Source: Oscillospiraceae bacterium
Lineage (GTDB): Bacteria; Bacillota; Clostridia; Oscillospirales; Acutalibacteraceae
Reading direction: 5' to 3'
DNA: 14,220 nucleotides
Assembly (NCBI GenBank): GCA_009786735.1
Contig: WQRM01000001.1
Location: 21,156 to 35,375 of the forward strand
Shown one piece after another: positions 5,180 to 13,003 of the stretch. Position 1 is the stretch's first letter; every line of letters starts with the position of its first letter. The notes beneath the pieces were generated by a model. It saw only the letters and a program-made list of their open reading frames with translations, was not told the DNA's origin and did not search any database. The translations under genes and the position numbers were made by a program.

Positions 5180-5860
5180 ATGCCAAACCATGTAAGAAAC
5201 CGATTGACCATTATCGCCGCACCCGCGCGTGTGCAGGAAATCTTGGCGCGCATCAAGTTTGATGAGCATGGGCCGGGGCGCATTGATTTTGAGAAAATCA
5301 TCCCCATGCCGCCGGAGCTGCATGTTGAGGTCGGCAGCTATTCGCACAAAGCGTTGCAATTTTATGCGCGTTATGTGGGCGCAGACCCGCAAACACGCGA
5401 GGCGCTCATCGCCGAGTTTGAGGCCGACCAAAGGCTCATTGACTTCGGCGCATTGCTGTCCGATAACAAGCGAAAATATGGTGCCACCGACTGGTATGAA
5501 TGGTCGCTCGCCAATTGGGGCACCAAGTGGAATAGCTACGGCTATGACGACGATGTCGAGCACGATGGCGGCAATGTCATTGAGTTTGAAACCGCATGGA
5601 GTTGCCCGGAGGAGGTTATCGTTGCGCTGTCGCAGATGTACCCCGATGTGAGGTTTCGTCACCTTTGGGCGGATGAAGACACTGGCAACAACGTGGGTGA
5701 AATTTTGTATGTTGATGGCGAGGTGGTCGAATATGACGTGCCCATCACGCACTCCAAAGAAGCCTATGAAATGGCTGCGGATGCTTGGGGCGTTGCGCTT
5801 TCAGATTTCTATGACTTCGACGAAGGCATCGGCACCTATGTGTACAGGGGGTGCGATTGA
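5180..5860 (+). CDS. Api92-like / DUF1281-type ferredoxin-fold protein
   Basis: A 226-aa protein starting at ATG 5180, with a very strong GAGGAGGAG at 5165-5173. The opening MPNHVRNRLTI and the following IDFEKIIPMPPEL are typical of the Api92-like group, whose N-terminal part adopts a ferredoxin-like fold. The middle holds DWYEWSLANWGTKWNSYGY (105-123), the most recognisable motif of the group, and later ETAWSCPEEVIVALSQMYPDVRF. The rest is acidic and rich in Tyr and Asp. These proteins are widespread on plasmids and phages; no function is established that I know of. It overlaps the next gene by one base (TGATG). Confidence 0.75.
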   Translation: MPNHVRNRLTIIAAPARVQEILARIKFDEHGPGRIDFEKIIPMPPELHVEVGSYSHKALQFYARYVGADPQTREALIAEFEADQRLIDFGALLSDNKRKYGATDWYEWSLANWGTKWNSYGYDDDVEHDGGNVIEFETAWSCPEEVIVALSQMYPDVRFRHLWADEDTGNNVGEILYVDGEVVEYDVPITHSKEAYEMAADAWGVALSDFYDFDEGIGTYVYRGCD

Positions 5861-6804
5861 TGTTACACGAACAATTTATGACATGGCTGGCCGCGCCGCC
5901 CGGTGAGCCTTTCGCCTACCTCGAAGGCAACATCTCTTGCACCATCATTCGCGTTGCGAAAAATGCTGACTTCGACTACCTGTATTACCAGCGCAACCAC
6001 CAAAGCCACAGCATACAGCGCGGCGAGGATTTTCAGTATGTTGGCATACACTGCAAGGCCGACAAGCAGATTTATGATGCTGACTACAGCATCCGCATGC
6101 TAGGTGACGAGCAAACCCTGTTGCGTTTGGGTGCCGACCGGCTGCAAAACCGTGCCAATGAAGAAATCTGCCGCGCGGTGCAGGCGCTTGTCGGCAACGA
6201 CCGCAGCAAGCTCAAGGTGCAGGAGCTCACCAACGAGCGACTCAAACATGACCATGCGCTCTATGAACAATATCGTGCGCACGCGGATGCTCGTGAAGCG
6301 TTTTTGGCTGACGCAGGCGATGAAGCATTTGCCTACCGCTGCACAACACAGCTACCAAACTGGACGGAAGAATCGTTTTTGGCGTATGTGCTTGACCCAC
6401 AGGATTTTGTGGCGCGCGCGGCAGCGGACTACGCGGCCAACCACCAAGAGCGGATTTTGTATCAGTTCATGTGCAACAGCGCCAAAGCCAAAGAGTATAT
6501 CGCGATTTGCGGCAATCCCCGGCATCCGGCGCACAGTGTCAAGCGCATCATGCAGGCGGTGCTGGATAGCCCCGCCAAGACCGTGCGCGTGACCATCCGC
6601 AAAAACGGCAAGGAACTCACGGTCAAAGCCGATGCGCATGAGTTTCGCCGCGATTGTACCAGCAGCTACAGCACATGGCGTATCGCTGCCGCTGACCGCC
6701 GCGAGTATGAGCGGCTGTTTGGGTATGTAGACTACAAGCCGCAAGACATTGTGCGCATTGAATATGGCCGGGCAGTGTTGTATGAAGCGGAGGATGTGAC
6801 GTGA
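5860..6804 (+). CDS. Uncharacterised 314-aa phage protein
   Basis: ATG 5860 overlaps the upstream stop and has AGGGGGTG at 5846-5853; a GTG at 5851 is in frame but lies within that site. I do not recognise the family. Residues about 1-75 look beta-rich (AYLEGNISCTIIRV, DYLYYQRNHQ, FQYVGIHCKADK). About 85-160 is a long charged helical stretch (LRLGADRLQNRANEEICRAVQALV, LKVQELTNERLKHDHALYEQYRAHADAREAFL), perhaps a coiled coil. The C-terminal half mixes helices with a short strand pair (TVRVTIRKNGKELTVKA). No membrane segment, signal or catalytic motif is evident. It is the largest unknown protein in the window and is tightly coupled to its neighbours. Confidence 0.7.
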   Translation: MLHEQFMTWLAAPPGEPFAYLEGNISCTIIRVAKNADFDYLYYQRNHQSHSIQRGEDFQYVGIHCKADKQIYDADYSIRMLGDEQTLLRLGADRLQNRANEEICRAVQALVGNDRSKLKVQELTNERLKHDHALYEQYRAHADAREAFLADAGDEAFAYRCTTQLPNWTEESFLAYVLDPQDFVARAAADYAANHQERILYQFMCNSAKAKEYIAICGNPRHPAHSVKRIMQAVLDSPAKTVRVTIRKNGKELTVKADAHEFRRDCTSSYSTWRIAAADRREYERLFGYVDYKPQDIVRIEYGRAVLYEAEDVT

Positions 6805-6950
6805 GTTGTTCCAAGCCAGCAATTGTGCAGGGGTTTTGTTGCCGCCGCTGCGGCGGTCCGCTGTATAAATCTGAACTGCCACAATACGCTTATCAGTGCT
6901 TTTTCTGCGATGAGGATTTTTTCAGCTTTGAGGTGGAGGAAATCGAATGA
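6801..6950 (+). CDS. Small zinc-ribbon protein (49 aa), GTG start
   Basis: GTG 6801 overlaps the stop of the upstream gene (GTGA) and has GGAGG at 6789-6793, 7 nt away. There is no ATG in this short frame, which is why it is easy to miss. The product has two Cys pairs, CRRC (14-17) and CFFC (33-36), 15 residues apart, fitting a rubredoxin-like zinc ribbon, then an acidic tail (DEDFFSFEVEEIE). It could bind nucleic acid or a protein partner. The ATGA overlap with the next gene supports its being translated. Confidence 0.75.
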   Translation: MSCSKPAIVQGFCCRRCGGPLYKSELPQYAYQCFFCDEDFFSFEVEEIE

Positions 6951-7189
6951 AACCCACCAAAGTAACACTCGACACCCTGCGGCAAATCATTGACACCCGC
7001 AAGCCGCTTGGTCGGTTCTATGCGCGAGAAGGCTTTCGCCTTTGGGTCGGCGTGGACAATGACTATGGCGAGGCGTGGACTGAAGCCTTTCGCACACGGC
7101 GACAATGCCTGCGTTGGTTGCGCAGCACGGCGCTTGATGCGGGGCAATGCGGCGCGCTGAGTTGGGGAAAGGAAGGTCAAACGCGATGA
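6947..7189 (+). CDS. Conserved hypothetical phage protein (80 aa)
   Basis: ATG 6947 overlaps the stop of the zinc-ribbon gene, with GGAGG at 6935-6939. The sequence LRQIIDTRKPLGRFYAREGFRLWVGVDNDYGEAWTEAF suggests a short helix followed by beta strands, then a helix (RRQCLRWLRS). Small proteins with the pattern PLG-F-----WVGVDN--G-AWTE-F occur in Clostridia phage accessory regions. Function unknown; no catalytic motif is visible. Confidence 0.7.
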   Translation: MKPTKVTLDTLRQIIDTRKPLGRFYAREGFRLWVGVDNDYGEAWTEAFRTRRQCLRWLRSTALDAGQCGALSWGKEGQTR

Positions 7190-7623
7190 AATATCTATGC
7201 AAACAATTCGGCTGTTTTGGCATCACCGAAACCTTGCAAAACGCGCAGTGCTACGCCACAAAGGCCGCCGCTGCAAGTGTTGCTGCGCGGGTCGGTAAAT
7301 CGCTGCTGGGGCACAAATACGCATTTTCGATCATGGTCGCGCCCGAAGCATTTTACCCTGTGCCCGAACAAAAGCGACGCAAATATTTTGGCGAAGGCAA
7401 GACGGAGTATTTGGTACTGGCAAAAGAAAAAGACCTCATCATCACGGACGAAATCATGGGGCAGATTTATGATATTCGCACAAGTGGCGCAACCAACATG
7501 CTGGACACCACGGCAGTGCAGCGACTGGCAAACGACCACGGCTTTTACGCGCTGGTCGTGCTGATTGAAGACAATTGCAAGGCATATGCAAACTTCATTT
7601 TAACTGGAAAGAGAGATGGATGA
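7186..7623 (+). CDS. DUF5049 domain-containing protein
   Basis: A 145-aa protein starting at ATG 7186 (ATGA overlap with the previous stop), with GGAAGG at 7171-7176. The C-terminal part, residues about 85-143 (IITDEIMGQIYDIRTSG, TNMLDTTAVQRLAN, GFYALVVLIEDN, YANFILTG), matches DUF5049, which usually stands alone as a 60-aa or so phage protein. Here it is joined to an 84-residue N-terminal extension (LCKQFGCFGITETLQNAQCYA..., HKYAFSIMVAPEAFYPVPEQKRRKYFGEGKTEYL) that I do not recognise and that looks like a separate small alpha/beta domain. Role unknown. The domain call is good; the meaning of the extension is open. Confidence 0.75.
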   Translation: MKYLCKQFGCFGITETLQNAQCYATKAAAASVAARVGKSLLGHKYAFSIMVAPEAFYPVPEQKRRKYFGEGKTEYLVLAKEKDLIITDEIMGQIYDIRTSGATNMLDTTAVQRLANDHGFYALVVLIEDNCKAYANFILTGKRDG

Positions 7624-8075
7624 TGGGAAACAGATGCGTAATCACCACCGCGTGCGATGACGCGATGACTAGCGAGAACTTCGGCGTATACCTGCACTGG
7701 AACGGTGGCCGCGACAGCGTGGAGGCTTTCTTGGCCTATTGCAAACTCAAAGGCTACCGCTCACCCGATAGCGACTGCTATGGCTGGGCGCGGCTGTGCC
7801 AAGTGGTTGGCAACTACTTCGGCGGCGAAACATCCGTTGGCTTTGAACTGTGCACCTGCTTAGACTGCGATAATTGGGACAATGGTGTGTACATCATTGA
7901 GGGTTGGGAAATCGTTGACCGCCAATACATAAAGCGCGGCGAACAACACGGCCACAATCTGCGCAGCATGCTGACAGAAATCAACCAATACCAGCCAGTG
8001 CGGGAGCAGCTGGAGCAAAAGGTCATTGACGACTACTGCGCCGCGCTGCGGCCTGCAACGGAGGATGCAACATGA
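7620..8075 (+). CDS. Conserved phage/plasmid protein (151 aa), function unknown
   Basis: ATG 7620 gives the usual ATGA overlap with the upstream stop; the next codon, 7623, is also ATG and could be used. The ribosome binding site is modest (GGAAAGAGAG from 7606). Marks are RCVITTACDD near the start, GVYLHWNGGRDSVEAFLAYC (22-41), YGWARLCQVVGNYFGG and DCDNWDNGVYIIEGWEIVDRQYI. I know this pattern from many Clostridia phages, plasmids and integrative elements, where it is annotated only as hypothetical. A helical C-terminus (VREQLEQKVIDDYCAAL) follows. No catalytic signature is certain. Confidence 0.78.
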   Translation: MMGNRCVITTACDDAMTSENFGVYLHWNGGRDSVEAFLAYCKLKGYRSPDSDCYGWARLCQVVGNYFGGETSVGFELCTCLDCDNWDNGVYIIEGWEIVDRQYIKRGEQHGHNLRSMLTEINQYQPVREQLEQKVIDDYCAALRPATEDAT

Positions 8076-8245
8076 GCCAGCAAGACACGGCACAAGATTG
8101 CTTGTGCATCGTAAACCACATGTGGGGCATACTTGCCAACGAAATCGCGGATGCGCCTGCATACGAAGTACTGCGCGATGTGCGCACTGCCATCCCGCAC
8201 TTAGAGCGATACCTTGAACAGCTCAAAAAGCTAACCATACCATAA
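8072..8245 (+). CDS. Small hypothetical protein (57 aa)
   Basis: ATG 8072 overlaps the previous stop (ATGA) and has GGAGG at 8060-8064, 7 nt upstream. The 57-aa product is almost wholly helical by eye: DCLCIVNHMWGILANEIADAPAYEVLRDV then AIPHLERYLEQLKKL. It ends 18 nt before a hairpin terminator, making it the last gene of this block. No known family. The ribosome binding site, overlap and position support a real gene. Confidence 0.65.
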   Translation: MSQQDTAQDCLCIVNHMWGILANEIADAPAYEVLRDVRTAIPHLERYLEQLKKLTIP

Positions 8246-8263
8246 CCCGCGAAATTGAACACC

Positions 8264-8288
8264 ACACGCCTTTCGGGGCGTGTTTTTT
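8264..8288 (+). terminator. Rho-independent terminator before the large terminase gene
   Basis: A perfect 7-bp stem (ACACGCC 8264-8270, GGCGTGT 8277-8283), with loop TTTCGG, is followed by T at 8283-8288. Its T tract is only 3 nt from the terL ribosome binding site (GGAGG 8292-8296), and no promoter fits between. Large terminase expression therefore needs readthrough or antitermination, or the hairpin acts as a 5' RNA structure or processing site. Confidence 0.75.
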
Positions 8289-8301
8289 ATTGGAGGCTCC
8301 C

Positions 8302-9933
8302 ATGCGCAAGCTCAAAACCTATAGGCCCACCCGCTTCAAAGCCCCCGGCGCGCGCTACGATCCCGTCCTTGCGGATATGGCTGTGGCGTTCATCAACTGC
8401 CTGCGGCACACCAAGGGCGAATGGTACGGCCAGCCCTTTGAGCTCATCGACTGGCAAGAACAAATCGTGCGCGACTTGTTCGGCGTGGTGAAACCTAACG
8501 GCTACCGGCAGTTCAACACGGCCTATGTCGAAATCGCCAAGAAGCAGGGCAAAAGCGAATTGGCGGCGGCATTGGCGCTGCTGCTCACCTGTGGCGACGG
8601 CGAACACGGCGGCGAAATCTACGGCTGCGCCAGCGACCGGCAACAGGCCAGCATCGTGTTCGATGTGGCAGTGGAAATGGTCAACCAATGCCCAGCCTTG
8701 CGGTCGCGCATCAAGCCGATCATCTCGCAAAAACGGCTCATCTACAAGCCGCTCAACAGCTTTTATCAGGTGCTGTCGGCGGATGCCTACAGCAAGCACG
8801 GTTTCAACGTGCATGGCGTCATTTTCGATGAACTGCATGCCCAGCCCAACCGCCAGCTATACGATGTGATGACCCACGGCAGCGGCGATGCCCGCAAGCA
8901 ACCGATGTACTTTCTCATCACCACGGCGGGCAACGACACGCAGTCCATTTGCTACGAAGTCCACCAAAAGGCCGCCGACCTGCTCACCGGGCGCAAGCAT
9001 GACCCCGCGTTTTACCCGGTCATTTACGGCGCGAAAGAAAGCGACGACTGGACATCGCCAAAGGTGTGGCGCAAGGCCAACCCCAGCCTCGGCATCACCG
9101 TGGACGAAGAAAAGCTGCACCTTGCCTGCGAAAGCGCCAAACAAAACCCGGCCGAGGAAAACCTCTTTCGGCAGCTGCGGTTGTGCCAGTGGGTGAAGCA
9201 ATCCGTGCGCTGGATGCCAATGGAAAAATGGGACCACCTGCGGTGGGGCTCGTTGCCTTCGGCGCAACAGAATCGGGTTGCGCTGGAAGAGGCAATGAAA
9301 GGTCGCGTGTGCTATGGCGGTTTGGACTTATCCAGCACATCAGATATTACAGCCTTTGTGCTGGTTTTCCCACCTGTGCCCGATGACGAGCATTATTATA
9401 TTTTGCCGTTTTTTTGGCTGCCGGAAGACACCGTGCAGCAGCGTGTGCGCCGCGACCATGTGCCCTACGACACGTGGCAAAAGCAAGAGCACCTGTTCAC
9501 CACCGAGGGCAATGTGGTGCATTATGCGTTCATCGAAAAATTCATCAACGATTTAGGGCAGGATTACGACATCCGCGAGATTGCCTTTGACCGCTGGGGT
9601 GCCGTGCAAATGGCACAAAACCTCGAAGGCGCGGGCTTCACGGTCGTGCCGTTCGGGCAGGGCTTTCGGGATATGTCGCCCGCAAGCAAAGAACTCATGC
9701 GACTGTGTTTTGACGGCAAACTCGCCCACGGCGGCCACCCGGTGCTGCGCTGGATGATGGATAACATTCATGTGCGCACCGACCCTGCGGGGAACATCAA
9801 GCCCGACAAAGAGCGGTCAAGCGAAAAGATTGACGGTGCCGTGGCAACCATCATGGCGCTTGACCGTGCGCAGCGCGGCGGCAGTGGGCCGGTGGAGAGC
9901 GTGTATGAGAAAAGGGGGTTGTTGCTGCTATGA
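8302..9933 (+). CDS. terL: Terminase large subunit, HK97-like (Terminase_1)
   Basis: A 543-aa protein starting at ATG 8302, with GGAGG at 8292-8296; an in-frame TTG at 8290 overlaps that site. The N-terminal ATPase shows Walker A in IAKKQGKSELAAAL (78-91), Walker B in GVIFDELHA (172-180, D176-E177) and the coupling segment FLITTAGND (204-212). The C-terminal RNase H-like nuclease has acidic residues D342 and D348 (GGLDLSSTSD), D430 (IAFDRWGA) and D511 (SEKIDGAVA). Length and order match the family. It pumps DNA into the prohead and cuts the concatemer. The stop overlaps the portal start (ATGA). Its small subunit partner is at 1111. Confidence 0.95.
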   Translation: MRKLKTYRPTRFKAPGARYDPVLADMAVAFINCLRHTKGEWYGQPFELIDWQEQIVRDLFGVVKPNGYRQFNTAYVEIAKKQGKSELAAALALLLTCGDGEHGGEIYGCASDRQQASIVFDVAVEMVNQCPALRSRIKPIISQKRLIYKPLNSFYQVLSADAYSKHGFNVHGVIFDELHAQPNRQLYDVMTHGSGDARKQPMYFLITTAGNDTQSICYEVHQKAADLLTGRKHDPAFYPVIYGAKESDDWTSPKVWRKANPSLGITVDEEKLHLACESAKQNPAEENLFRQLRLCQWVKQSVRWMPMEKWDHLRWGSLPSAQQNRVALEEAMKGRVCYGGLDLSSTSDITAFVLVFPPVPDDEHYYILPFFWLPEDTVQQRVRRDHVPYDTWQKQEHLFTTEGNVVHYAFIEKFINDLGQDYDIREIAFDRWGAVQMAQNLEGAGFTVVPFGQGFRDMSPASKELMRLCFDGKLAHGGHPVLRWMMDNIHVRTDPAGNIKPDKERSSEKIDGAVATIMALDRAQRGGSGPVESVYEKRGLLLL

Positions 9934-11108
9934 GGAGGTTTTTTTCCCAGCTGCTGCGGCTTAGCGACCCGCGCGGCTGGGAGTTATTCAGCCGCAGCAC
10001 CAGCGGCCAAACCGTCAACGAGCGCACGGCCATGACCGTCACAGCCGTCTACGCCTGCGTGCGCATCTTGGCGGAATCCATCGCCGGGCTGCCGCTGCAT
10101 TTGTATCGCCAGCAAGATGATGGCAGCAAAACGCGCGTGCATAATCACCCGCTGGCAAGAGTGATGCACGCCGAACCCAACCCCGAAATGACCTCGTTTG
10201 TGTTTCGCGAAACGCTCATGGCGCACCTGCTGCTGTGGGGCAATGCCTACGCGCAAATCATCCGCAACGGCTGGGGGCGTGTGGTGGCACTGTACCCGCT
10301 GCTGCCCAATCGCATGCAGGTGGAGCGCATTGCCGGGCAACTTTGTTATCGCTATACGCCCGATGATGGCGTGCCGGTTGTGCTGCGCCGCGACGAAGTG
10401 CTGCATATTCCGGGACTCGGCTTTGATGGCTTGGTGGGATACTCACCCATCGCCATGGCTAAAAATGCCGTGGGGCTCGCTCTTGCCACGGAGGAATACG
10501 GCAGCACATTTTTCGCCAATGGTGCCAACCCCGGCGGCGTGTTAGAGCACCCCGGCGTGGTGAAAAATCCCGACCAGCTACGCGAAAGCTGGCATGGTCA
10601 ATTTGGCGGCAGCGGCAAGGCACACAAAATCGCGGTGCTAGAGGAAGGGCTAAAATTCAAGTCCATCGGCATCCCGCCCGACGCGGCGCAATTCCTGCAA
10701 ACCCGCAAGTTTCAAATCACCGAGATAGCGCGGATATTCAGAGTGCCGCCGCACATGCTGGCCGACCTTGAACGCGCGACGTTCAGCAACATTGAGCACC
10801 AGTCGCTGGATTTCGTGAAGTACACGCTCAACCCATGGGTCGTGCGCTGGGAGCAAGCACTCATGCAGGCGCTGCTGCTGCCCAGCGAAAAAGAGCGCAT
10901 GTTCATCCGCTTTAACCTCGATGGTCTGCTGCGCGGGGATTACGCCAGCCGTATGCGGGGCTACGCGCAGGGGCGGCAAAACGGCTGGCTGTCGGTCAAC
11001 GACGTGCGCGAACTGGAAGACATGAACCGCGTGCCGCAAGAGCAGGGCGGCGATCTATACCACATGAACGGCAATATGGTGCCGCTAACAGGGAGGGAGA
11101 TTCGATGA
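9930..11108 (+). CDS. HK97-family phage portal protein
   Basis: A 392-aa protein starting at ATG 9930, coupled to terL by ATGA. Family marks include TAVYACVRILAESIAGLPLHLY (38-59), HPLARVMHAEPNPEMTSFVFRETLMAHLLLWGNAYAQI, DEVLHIPG, then GYSPIAMAKNAVGLALATEEYG and FFANGANPGGVLEHPG. In the C-terminal third, QITEIARIFRVPPHMLADL and ATFSNIEHQSLDFVKYTLNPWVVRWEQAL are typical. It forms the dodecameric ring at one capsid corner through which DNA passes and to which the connector at 13003 binds. Length is normal for the group. Confidence 0.95.
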   Translation: MRRFFSQLLRLSDPRGWELFSRSTSGQTVNERTAMTVTAVYACVRILAESIAGLPLHLYRQQDDGSKTRVHNHPLARVMHAEPNPEMTSFVFRETLMAHLLLWGNAYAQIIRNGWGRVVALYPLLPNRMQVERIAGQLCYRYTPDDGVPVVLRRDEVLHIPGLGFDGLVGYSPIAMAKNAVGLALATEEYGSTFFANGANPGGVLEHPGVVKNPDQLRESWHGQFGGSGKAHKIAVLEEGLKFKSIGIPPDAAQFLQTRKFQITEIARIFRVPPHMLADLERATFSNIEHQSLDFVKYTLNPWVVRWEQALMQALLLPSEKERMFIRFNLDGLLRGDYASRMRGYAQGRQNGWLSVNDVRELEDMNRVPQEQGGDLYHMNGNMVPLTGREIR

Positions 11109-11776
11109 AATTTTGGAATTGGAGTGACAACAATGGCCTCCGCACGCTCACCATTGACGGCGTGATTGCCGAAGAAACATGGTGGGGCGATGAAGTCACC
11201 CCGGCGCAGTTTCGCACAGAATTGTTCGCGGGCAGCGGCGACATCACGCTGTGGATTAACAGCCCCGGCGGCGACTGCGTGGCTGCAAGCCAAATCTACA
11301 CCATGCTCATGGATTACCCTGGCCACGTCACCGTGAAGATTGACGGCTTGGCGGCATCGGCGGCAAGTGTGATTGCCATGGCCGGCACGAAAGTCCTCAT
11401 GGCACCGACCGCGTTGATGATGGTGCACAACCCGCTGACTGTGGCCATCGGTGATTCGGATGAAATGAAGCGCGCCATCGACATGCTTGTGGAGGTCAAA
11501 GAAAGCATCCTCAACGCCTACGAAATCCGCACCGGCTTGTCGCGCGTAAAATTGAGCCACCTTATGGACGGCGAAACGTGGATGAACGCCAATAAAGCGA
11601 TTGAGCTGGGCTTTGCGGATGGACTTTTGCAAGATAACAAGCGCGCCGCAAGCACCAACACTATGGCGTTTTCGCGCCGCGCAGTGACGAACTCGCTGCT
11701 TGACAAAATCAAGCCCGCACAAAACGGAATACCTGCCGAGAGCCTTGAAAAAAGGCTCTCTTTAATTTTACATTAG
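11105..11776 (+). CDS. ClpP-like prohead maturation protease
   Basis: A 223-aa protein starting at ATG 11105 (ATGA overlap with portal), with GGGAGGGAG at 11091-11099. It is a ClpP-fold serine protease: WINSPGGDCVAASQIY (50-65) is the oxyanion-hole Gly-Gly region, S85 in DGLAASAAS the nucleophile, and H108 in MMVHNPL the base. The third position falls at D155/E157 (LMDGETWMNA), as seen in phage members. It trims the major capsid N-terminal delta domain during head maturation. The tail after about residue 180 (MAFSRRAVTNSLL...ESLEKRL) is outside the protease core. The last codons overlap a hairpin. Confidence 0.93.
   Translation: MKFWNWSDNNGLRTLTIDGVIAEETWWGDEVTPAQFRTELFAGSGDITLWINSPGGDCVAASQIYTMLMDYPGHVTVKIDGLAASAASVIAMAGTKVLMAPTALMMVHNPLTVAIGDSDEMKRAIDMLVEVKESILNAYEIRTGLSRVKLSHLMDGETWMNANKAIELGFADGLLQDNKRAASTNTMAFSRRAVTNSLLDKIKPAQNGIPAESLEKRLSLILH
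11738..11770 (+). terminator. Hairpin terminator or attenuator at the end of the protease gene
   Basis: A perfect 9-bp stem (GAGAGCCTT 11738-11746, AAGGCTCTC 11752-11760) with loop GAAAA is followed by TTTAATTTTA. It lies inside the last protease codons, 22 nt before the capsid start. It could lower readthrough, mark an RNA-processing site, or protect the abundant capsid transcript. Confidence 0.6.
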
Positions 11777-11791
11777 AAAGTGAGTATCAGC

Positions 11792-13003
11792 ATGCCCAAA
11801 ATTCTTGAACTGCGCGAAAAACGCGCCCGGCTGTGGGAAACAGCCAAGAACTTCCTCGACGAAAAGCGCGGAGCCGATGGCCTCGTGAGCCCGGCAGACG
11901 CGGCCACCTACGACAAAATGGAGGCCGACATGGTTTCGCTGGGGCAGGAAATTGAACGCCTCGAACGCCAGCAGGCGCATGACCTCGCGCTTAACCAAGC
12001 GACCAGCCAACCTATCACTAACCGCCCCACGACCGACGGTGAGCAACGGACTGGGCGTGCCACTGCGGAGTACGGCAGCGCGTTTTGGAATGCCATGCGT
12101 GTGCGCGCCGGTGAGGGCATGGAGCCCGCCATTCGCAACGCCCTGCGCGTGGGCGCAGACCCGGAAGGCGGCTACCTTGTGCCCGACGAATTTGAGCGCC
12201 GCATTGTGCAGGCCTTGCAGGAGGAGAACATTTTCCGAGGGCTGGCCAATGTGATCACCACCAGCAGCGGCGACCGCAAAATCCCGGTGGAGGCCAGCAC
12301 CGGCGAGGCGTTTTGGCTGGAAGAAGGCCAAGCGATTCCCGAAAGCGACAACACTTTCGGGCAGGTCACCATCGGCGCATACAAGCTTGGCACGATGCTG
12401 AAAGTGAGCGAGGAATTACTCAACGACAGCGCGTTTGATATGGAAAGTTACATCGCAAGTGAGTTCGCGCGCCGCACAGGCAGCAAAGAAGAAGCTGCCT
12501 TTATCAACGGCGATGGCAAGGGCAAACCCACCGGGATTTTGGCCGACACCGGCGGCGGGCAGGTTGGCGTAACAGCGGCAGGCTCAGCGGCGGTCACGCT
12601 TGACGAAATGATTGAGCTGTTTCATAGCTTGAAGGCTCCCTATCGTCGCAACGCCAGCTTCATCATGAATGACGCGACCGTCAAGACCATCCGCAAGCTT
12701 AAAGACAACAATGGGCAATATCTATGGCAACCTTCCATCAAAGCCAACACGCCCGACACGATTTTGAACCGCCCAGTACGCACCTCTGCCTACATGCCGA
12801 CACTTGCTGCGGGCGCGAAGTCTATCGTGTTTGGCGATTTCCGCTATTACTGGGTCGCCGACCGCCAAGGCCGAATTTTCCGCAGGCTTAACGAGTTGTT
12901 CGCCGTGACCGGGCAGGTTGGCTTTATCGCCACCCAGCGTGTGGACGGTAAGCTCATCCTGCCGGAGGCGGTGAAAATCCTCAAATGCAAGGGTGGTTCG
13001 TGA
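11792..13003 (+). CDS. HK97-family major capsid protein
   Basis: A 403-aa protein. ATG 11792 is chosen; GTG 11780 is in frame but has poorer support, and MPKILELREKRARLW is the usual opening of this group. Residues about 1-95 are the charged coiled-coil delta domain that acts as scaffold and is removed by the protease just upstream. The mature shell protein follows: NALRVGADPEGGYLVPDEFERRIVQAL (125-151) is the typical N-arm, then GEAFWLEEGQAIPESDNTFGQV, the YKLGTMLKVSEELLNDS segment, EEAAFINGDGKGKPTGIL, and the C-terminal DFRYYWVADRQGRIFRRLNE. The ribosome binding site is weak for so abundant a protein (AAAGTGAG 11777-11784), which may reflect translational coupling to the protease gene. Confidence 0.95.
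   Translation: MPKILELREKRARLWETAKNFLDEKRGADGLVSPADAATYDKMEADMVSLGQEIERLERQQAHDLALNQATSQPITNRPTTDGEQRTGRATAEYGSAFWNAMRVRAGEGMEPAIRNALRVGADPEGGYLVPDEFERRIVQALQEENIFRGLANVITTSSGDRKIPVEASTGEAFWLEEGQAIPESDNTFGQVTIGAYKLGTMLKVSEELLNDSAFDMESYIASEFARRTGSKEEAAFINGDGKGKPTGILADTGGGQVGVTAAGSAAVTLDEMIELFHSLKAPYRRNASFIMNDATVKTIRKLKDNNGQYLWQPSIKANTPDTILNRPVRTSAYMPTLAAGAKSIVFGDFRYYWVADRQGRIFRRLNELFAVTGQVGFIATQRVDGKLILPEAVKILKCKGGS

Noticed and set aside
6842..6856. Perfect GC palindrome CCGCCGC-T-GCGGCGG
   Set aside because: It results from the Cys-Arg-Arg-Cys-Gly-Gly codons of the zinc ribbon and has almost no loop, with no T tract after it.
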